Shown here: piece by piece, positions 11,918 to 14,691 of the stretch
Layout of the letters: every line of letters starts with the position of its first letter
How positions within the stretch are numbered: position 1 is the stretch's first letter
From: Elusimicrobiota bacterium
GTDB taxonomy: Bacteria; Elusimicrobiota; UBA5214; JBBAAG01
Direction: 5' to 3'
Length of the DNA: 14,691 nt
NCBI GenBank assembly: GCA_041658405.1
Contig: JBBAAG010000076.1
Coordinates: 1 to 14,691, forward strand
Position numbers and translations under genes: made by a program
Notes under the pieces: generated by a model
The model's input: only the letters and a program-made list of their open reading frames with translations
Told to the model about the DNA's origin: nothing
Databases searched by the model: none

Positions 11918-12979
11918 ATGAAATTAAGATTCGGCAAAACTTTAGAACAGGTTATCACGCGGACAGAATTTACGATGAAGAAGGCGCGCCAAGTACTGAA
12001 GAATGAAATTATTGTTGTGCTTGGTTACGGCGTACAAGGCCCTGCACAGGCTTTGAATATGCGGGATAACGGGTTTAATGTTATCATTGGCCAGCGCCCG
12101 GAAGAAAAAGATTACTGGAATAAAGCAATAAAAGATGGGTGGAAGCCCGGGAAAAATTTGTTACCTCTGGAAGAAGCCGCAAAAAAGGGTACTATCATAC
12201 AATACCTGATCTCCGATGCAGGACAAATGAAACAATGGCCTAAGTTAAAACCTTTCTTAACCAAAGGTAAAGCATTATATTTCTCTCATGGATTTTCTAT
12301 TGTATACAAAAAACAAACAAAGATTATCCCGCCGAAAGATATTGATGTAATCCTGGTTGCGCCAAAAGGCAGCGGGACGTCTGTACGGCGTAACTTCCTC
12401 GCGGGTAGCGGGATCAACAGCAGTTTCGCTGTATTCCAGGACTATACCGGCCGCGCAAAAGAACGTACTCTGGCGTTAGGTATTGCTATTGGGTCCGGGT
12501 ACTTGTTTGAGACAACATTTGAGCAGGAAGTGTATAGCGACCTCACAGGTGAACGCGGTGTATTAATGGGCGCGCTGGAAGGTATGTTTGAAGCACAGTA
12601 CAATGTTTTACGTAAATACGGGCACACTCCGAGTGAAGCGTTTAATGAAACTGTGGAAGAATTAACACAAAGCTTGATCCGTCTTGTTGATGAAAACGGT
12701 ATGGACTGGATGTATGCAAACTGTAGTACCACAGCGCAACGCGGCGCTTTGGACTGGCGTCATGCGTTTAGAAAAGCGTCACAGCCGGTATTTGACCGAC
12801 TTTATAAAAGCGTAAAAACCGGGAAGGAAACCGCGATTGTGTTAAAAGCCAACAACGCGCCGGACTACCGGAAAAAATTGTCAAAAGAGTTGGAACAAAT
12901 GCGGAATATGGAAATGTGGCAAGCCGGCTCTGTTGTGCGGTCCTTACGCCCGCAGAACTGGGCAAAAAGAAAAAAATGA
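11918..12979 (+). CDS. ilvC: Ketol-acid reductoisomerase (NADP-type, Ilv5/Bacteroidetes-like)
   Basis: The product of 353 residues converts acetohydroxy acids to dihydroxy-isovalerate or dihydroxy-methylvalerate using NAD(P)H and Mg2+. The N-terminal Rossmann domain shows GYGVQG at 36-41. Catalytic H124 lies in YFSHGFSIV, followed by VAPKGSG at 147-153. The knotted C-terminal domain supplies the metal ligands D208 and E212 (SDLTGERG) and E244 and E248 (FNETVEE). The motifs YFSHGF, GINSSFAV, MYANCSTTAQRGALDW and the tail EMWQAGSVVRSLRPQN match the subtype known from yeast Ilv5 and Bacteroidetes rather than the enterobacterial long form or the common short bacterial form. AAGGAG lies 12 bases before ATG. 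The stop is seven bases from leuA, so the genes are cotranscribed. Confidence 0.97.
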   Translation: MKLRFGKTLEQVITRTEFTMKKARQVLKNEIIVVLGYGVQGPAQALNMRDNGFNVIIGQRPEEKDYWNKAIKDGWKPGKNLLPLEEAAKKGTIIQYLISDAGQMKQWPKLKPFLTKGKALYFSHGFSIVYKKQTKIIPPKDIDVILVAPKGSGTSVRRNFLAGSGINSSFAVFQDYTGRAKERTLALGIAIGSGYLFETTFEQEVYSDLTGERGVLMGALEGMFEAQYNVLRKYGHTPSEAFNETVEELTQSLIRLVDENGMDWMYANCSTTAQRGALDWRHAFRKASQPVFDRLYKSVKTGKETAIVLKANNAPDYRKKLSKELEQMRNMEMWQAGSVVRSLRPQNWAKRKK

Positions 12980-12983
12980 AGGG
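12978..12983 (+). promoter_or_regulatory. Shine-Dalgarno GAAGGG selecting the leuA start
   Basis: GAAGGG overlaps the ilvC stop codon and lies just before the ATG at 12987. An in-frame ATG at 12933 would add 18 residues translated from the ilvC C-terminal region and has no family support. The downstream start leads directly into the conserved DTTLRDGEQ motif and is preferred. The short spacing suggests translational coupling to ilvC. Confidence 0.55.
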
Positions 12984-12986
12984 TCT

Positions 12987-14552
12987 ATGAGTAATATACA
13001 AGATAAGAACCGTGTCATCATATTTGACACAACCTTACGCGATGGAGAACAATCTCCGGGCGCGAGTTTAAATACAGAAGAAAAAATTGAGATCGCCTAC
13101 CAGTTAGCGCGGTTAGGTGTCGACGTTATCGAAGCCGGGTTCCCGATTTCGAGCCCAGGCGAGTTCGAAGCAGTATCGTTAATCGCGAAAAAGGTGCGGG
13201 GACCACAAATTTGCGGGCTGGCGCGTACGATAAAAAAAGATATTGACGCGTGCTGGAACGCTGTGAAGTATTCCAAACGCCCGAGGATCCACACGTTTAT
13301 CGCGACGTCCGAGATACACTTGACAACAAAACTGAAAAAGTCGCAGGATGAAGTGTTGGAGATGGCAAAATCAGCAGTAAAATACGCGCGGACATTGTCG
13401 CCCGACGTAGAATTTTCAGCGGAAGACGCTTCACGTACCGACATTGACTATTTGTGCCGTGTGGTGGAAGCCGTGATCGCAGCCGGCGCGAGAACTGTCA
13501 ATATCCCGGATACTGTGGGGTACGCATTACCCTGGCAGTACGGTGAAACCATAAAAACGTTATTCAACCGTGTACCGAATATTGATAAAGCAATAATCAG
13601 TGTGCATTGCCATAACGATTTAGGTATGGCTGTAGCTAATAGTTTAGCTGCAGTTTCTAACGGCGCACGGCAGGTTGAATGCACGATCAACGGGCTAGGC
13701 GAACGCGCAGGTAACGCGTCATTGGAAGAAACTGTGATGGGTATATATGTCCGTAAAAACGCACTGAACGTCACTACGGGTATCAAAACTCCGGAACTAT
13801 ACCGCACATCAAAAATGGTCAGCAGTATGACTGGGATAGTTGTACAACCGAACAAAGCGATTGTCGGGGATAACGCATTTGCGCATGAAGCCGGGATTCA
13901 TCAGGACGGGTTGATCAAGAACCGGTTAACCTACGAGATTATGGACATCAAAACCGTAGGTATTCCGGAAAGCCGGTTAGTACTGGGTAAACACTCGGGC
14001 CGCCACGCATTTGTTAAACGGTTAGCCGAGCTGGGGTGCACATTACCCGAAAAAAAAGTGGAAGACGTATTCGCGAAGTTCAAAATTTTAACGGACAAAA
14101 AAAAGTATGTATTCGACGAAGACATTCTGGCGTTAGTCGAAGAATCCGCGGGTAAAGTCCCCGAGTTTTTCGAACTGGCATACCACCACACATCGTCGGG
14201 TACTGACACTATCCCCACAGCAACTGTACGGTTGAAAAAAGAAGGGAAGTCGTACCAGGAAGCTGCTTGTGGCGATGGGCCGGTAGACGCAGCGTACCGC
14301 GCGATTGACAAAATCGCGGGGGTTCACTGCGAATTACTAGACTACTCGTTACGCGCATTATCGCAGGGGCAGGACGCGCTGGGCGAAGTAACCGTAAAAG
14401 TTGGATATAAGCACGATACGTATGTTGGCCGGGGACGGTCTACTGACATTATTGACGCCAGTGTCAAAGCATACGTTAACGCGTTGAACAAAATTATATC
14501 GACGAAAACTAAAGGGCAGGCCGTAAAACCTAAATTGCGGGCACAGTTATAA
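12987..14552 (+). CDS. leuA: 2-isopropylmalate synthase
   Basis: The product of 521 residues condenses acetyl-CoA with 2-ketoisovalerate, the committed step to leucine. The TIM-barrel catalytic domain opens with FDTTLRDGEQSPGASL at 13-28, where R18 and D19 are active-site residues. The metal site is HCHND at 207-211 (H207, H209) and N243 in GLGERAGNA. The GxHQDGLIKN segment and a linker follow. The C-terminal regulatory LeuA dimer domain occupies about 395-515, including SGTDTIPTATVRL and VGRGRSTDIIDAS, and is the leucine feedback site in the family. Length and domains fit the standard long bacterial LeuA rather than citramalate synthase, although the two are close relatives. It lies seven bases after ilvC and 30 before leuC. 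Confidence 0.96.
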   Translation: MSNIQDKNRVIIFDTTLRDGEQSPGASLNTEEKIEIAYQLARLGVDVIEAGFPISSPGEFEAVSLIAKKVRGPQICGLARTIKKDIDACWNAVKYSKRPRIHTFIATSEIHLTTKLKKSQDEVLEMAKSAVKYARTLSPDVEFSAEDASRTDIDYLCRVVEAVIAAGARTVNIPDTVGYALPWQYGETIKTLFNRVPNIDKAIISVHCHNDLGMAVANSLAAVSNGARQVECTINGLGERAGNASLEETVMGIYVRKNALNVTTGIKTPELYRTSKMVSSMTGIVVQPNKAIVGDNAFAHEAGIHQDGLIKNRLTYEIMDIKTVGIPESRLVLGKHSGRHAFVKRLAELGCTLPEKKVEDVFAKFKILTDKKKYVFDEDILALVEESAGKVPEFFELAYHHTSSGTDTIPTATVRLKKEGKSYQEAACGDGPVDAAYRAIDKIAGVHCELLDYSLRALSQGQDALGEVTVKVGYKHDTYVGRGRSTDIIDASVKAYVNALNKIISTKTKGQAVKPKLRAQL

Positions 14553-14582
14553 CCGTCTTAAGGATTTATAGAAGGTAAAAAT

Positions 14583-14691
14583 ATGGGACAAACAATTACA
14601 CAAAAAATATTGGCTGCGCATTTCGGGGTGAAACAAGCCAACCCCGGCGAGTTTATTGAAGCAAAAGTCGATCTCGCATTGGGTAATGATA
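14583..14691 (+). CDS. leuC: 3-isopropylmalate dehydratase large subunit, N-terminal part only
   Basis: The first 36 residues are visible before the right edge. MGQTITQKILAAHFGV followed by P-G-E-F-I-E-A-K-V-D-L and ending LGND matches the N-terminus of the LeuC/aconitase-family large subunit, which isomerises 2- to 3-isopropylmalate with LeuD and a 4Fe-4S cluster. AAGG lies seven bases before ATG. Position directly after leuA supports the assignment. The cluster cysteines would lie outside the window. Confidence 0.88.
   Translation, partial: MGQTITQKILAAHFGVKQANPGEFIEAKVDLALGND

Noticed and set aside
12933..12986. Longer leuA start within ilvC
   Set aside because: The extra 18 residues come from the other reading of the ilvC end and match nothing in LeuA; the ATG at 12987 with GAAGGG is better.

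Overview
The window looks like chromosomal DNA from an uncultured, probably Gram-negative-type bacterium with a moderate A+T bias. The giant repeat-built secreted protein, the stand-alone cyclic-nucleotide-binding protein and the Bacteroidetes/yeast-Ilv5-like KARI together suggest a lineage such as Elusimicrobiota or another candidate phylum. That placement is inference; no rRNA or other taxonomic marker is present.

Region 1 (1-10207, minus strand) is a single uninterrupted reading frame of at least 3402 codons that runs off the left edge. I read it codon by codon and found no in-frame stop. It starts with a Sec-type signal peptide. It then carries a seven-repeat beta-propeller-like block, an FN3 domain, seven tandem FG-GAP/VCBS-like calcium-loop repeats and another FN3. 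After these come three modules that each begin with an HVWDG...NW motif followed by beta-solenoid-like sequence, with further FN3 domains and a second seven-repeat propeller block between them. It is almost certainly a giant exported or cell-surface protein.

Region 2 (10208-10533) is the control region of that gene. It holds a textbook CRP-type palindrome abutting a TTGACT-N17-TATTAA promoter (class II-like geometry) and a leader of about 245 nt containing a 14-bp hairpin. Region 3 (10534-11031, minus) encodes a small protein that is only a cyclic-nucleotide-binding domain.

Region 4 (11032-11369) is a divergent intergenic region. It contains an 82-nt imperfect palindrome with a 16-bp outer stem, a strong forward promoter, and a terminator-like hairpin in the leader of the next operon.

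Region 5 (11370-14691, plus) is a branched-chain amino-acid operon: ilvN (acetolactate synthase regulatory subunit), ilvC (ketol-acid reductoisomerase), leuA (2-isopropylmalate synthase) and the first 36 codons of leuC. Together these feed acetolactate through the valine/isoleucine steps and divert 2-ketoisovalerate to leucine. The catalytic subunit gene ilvB is not next to ilvN. The operon looks like ordinary housekeeping. The unusual content is the giant protein, its CRP-like control site and the palindrome between the divergent transcripts.
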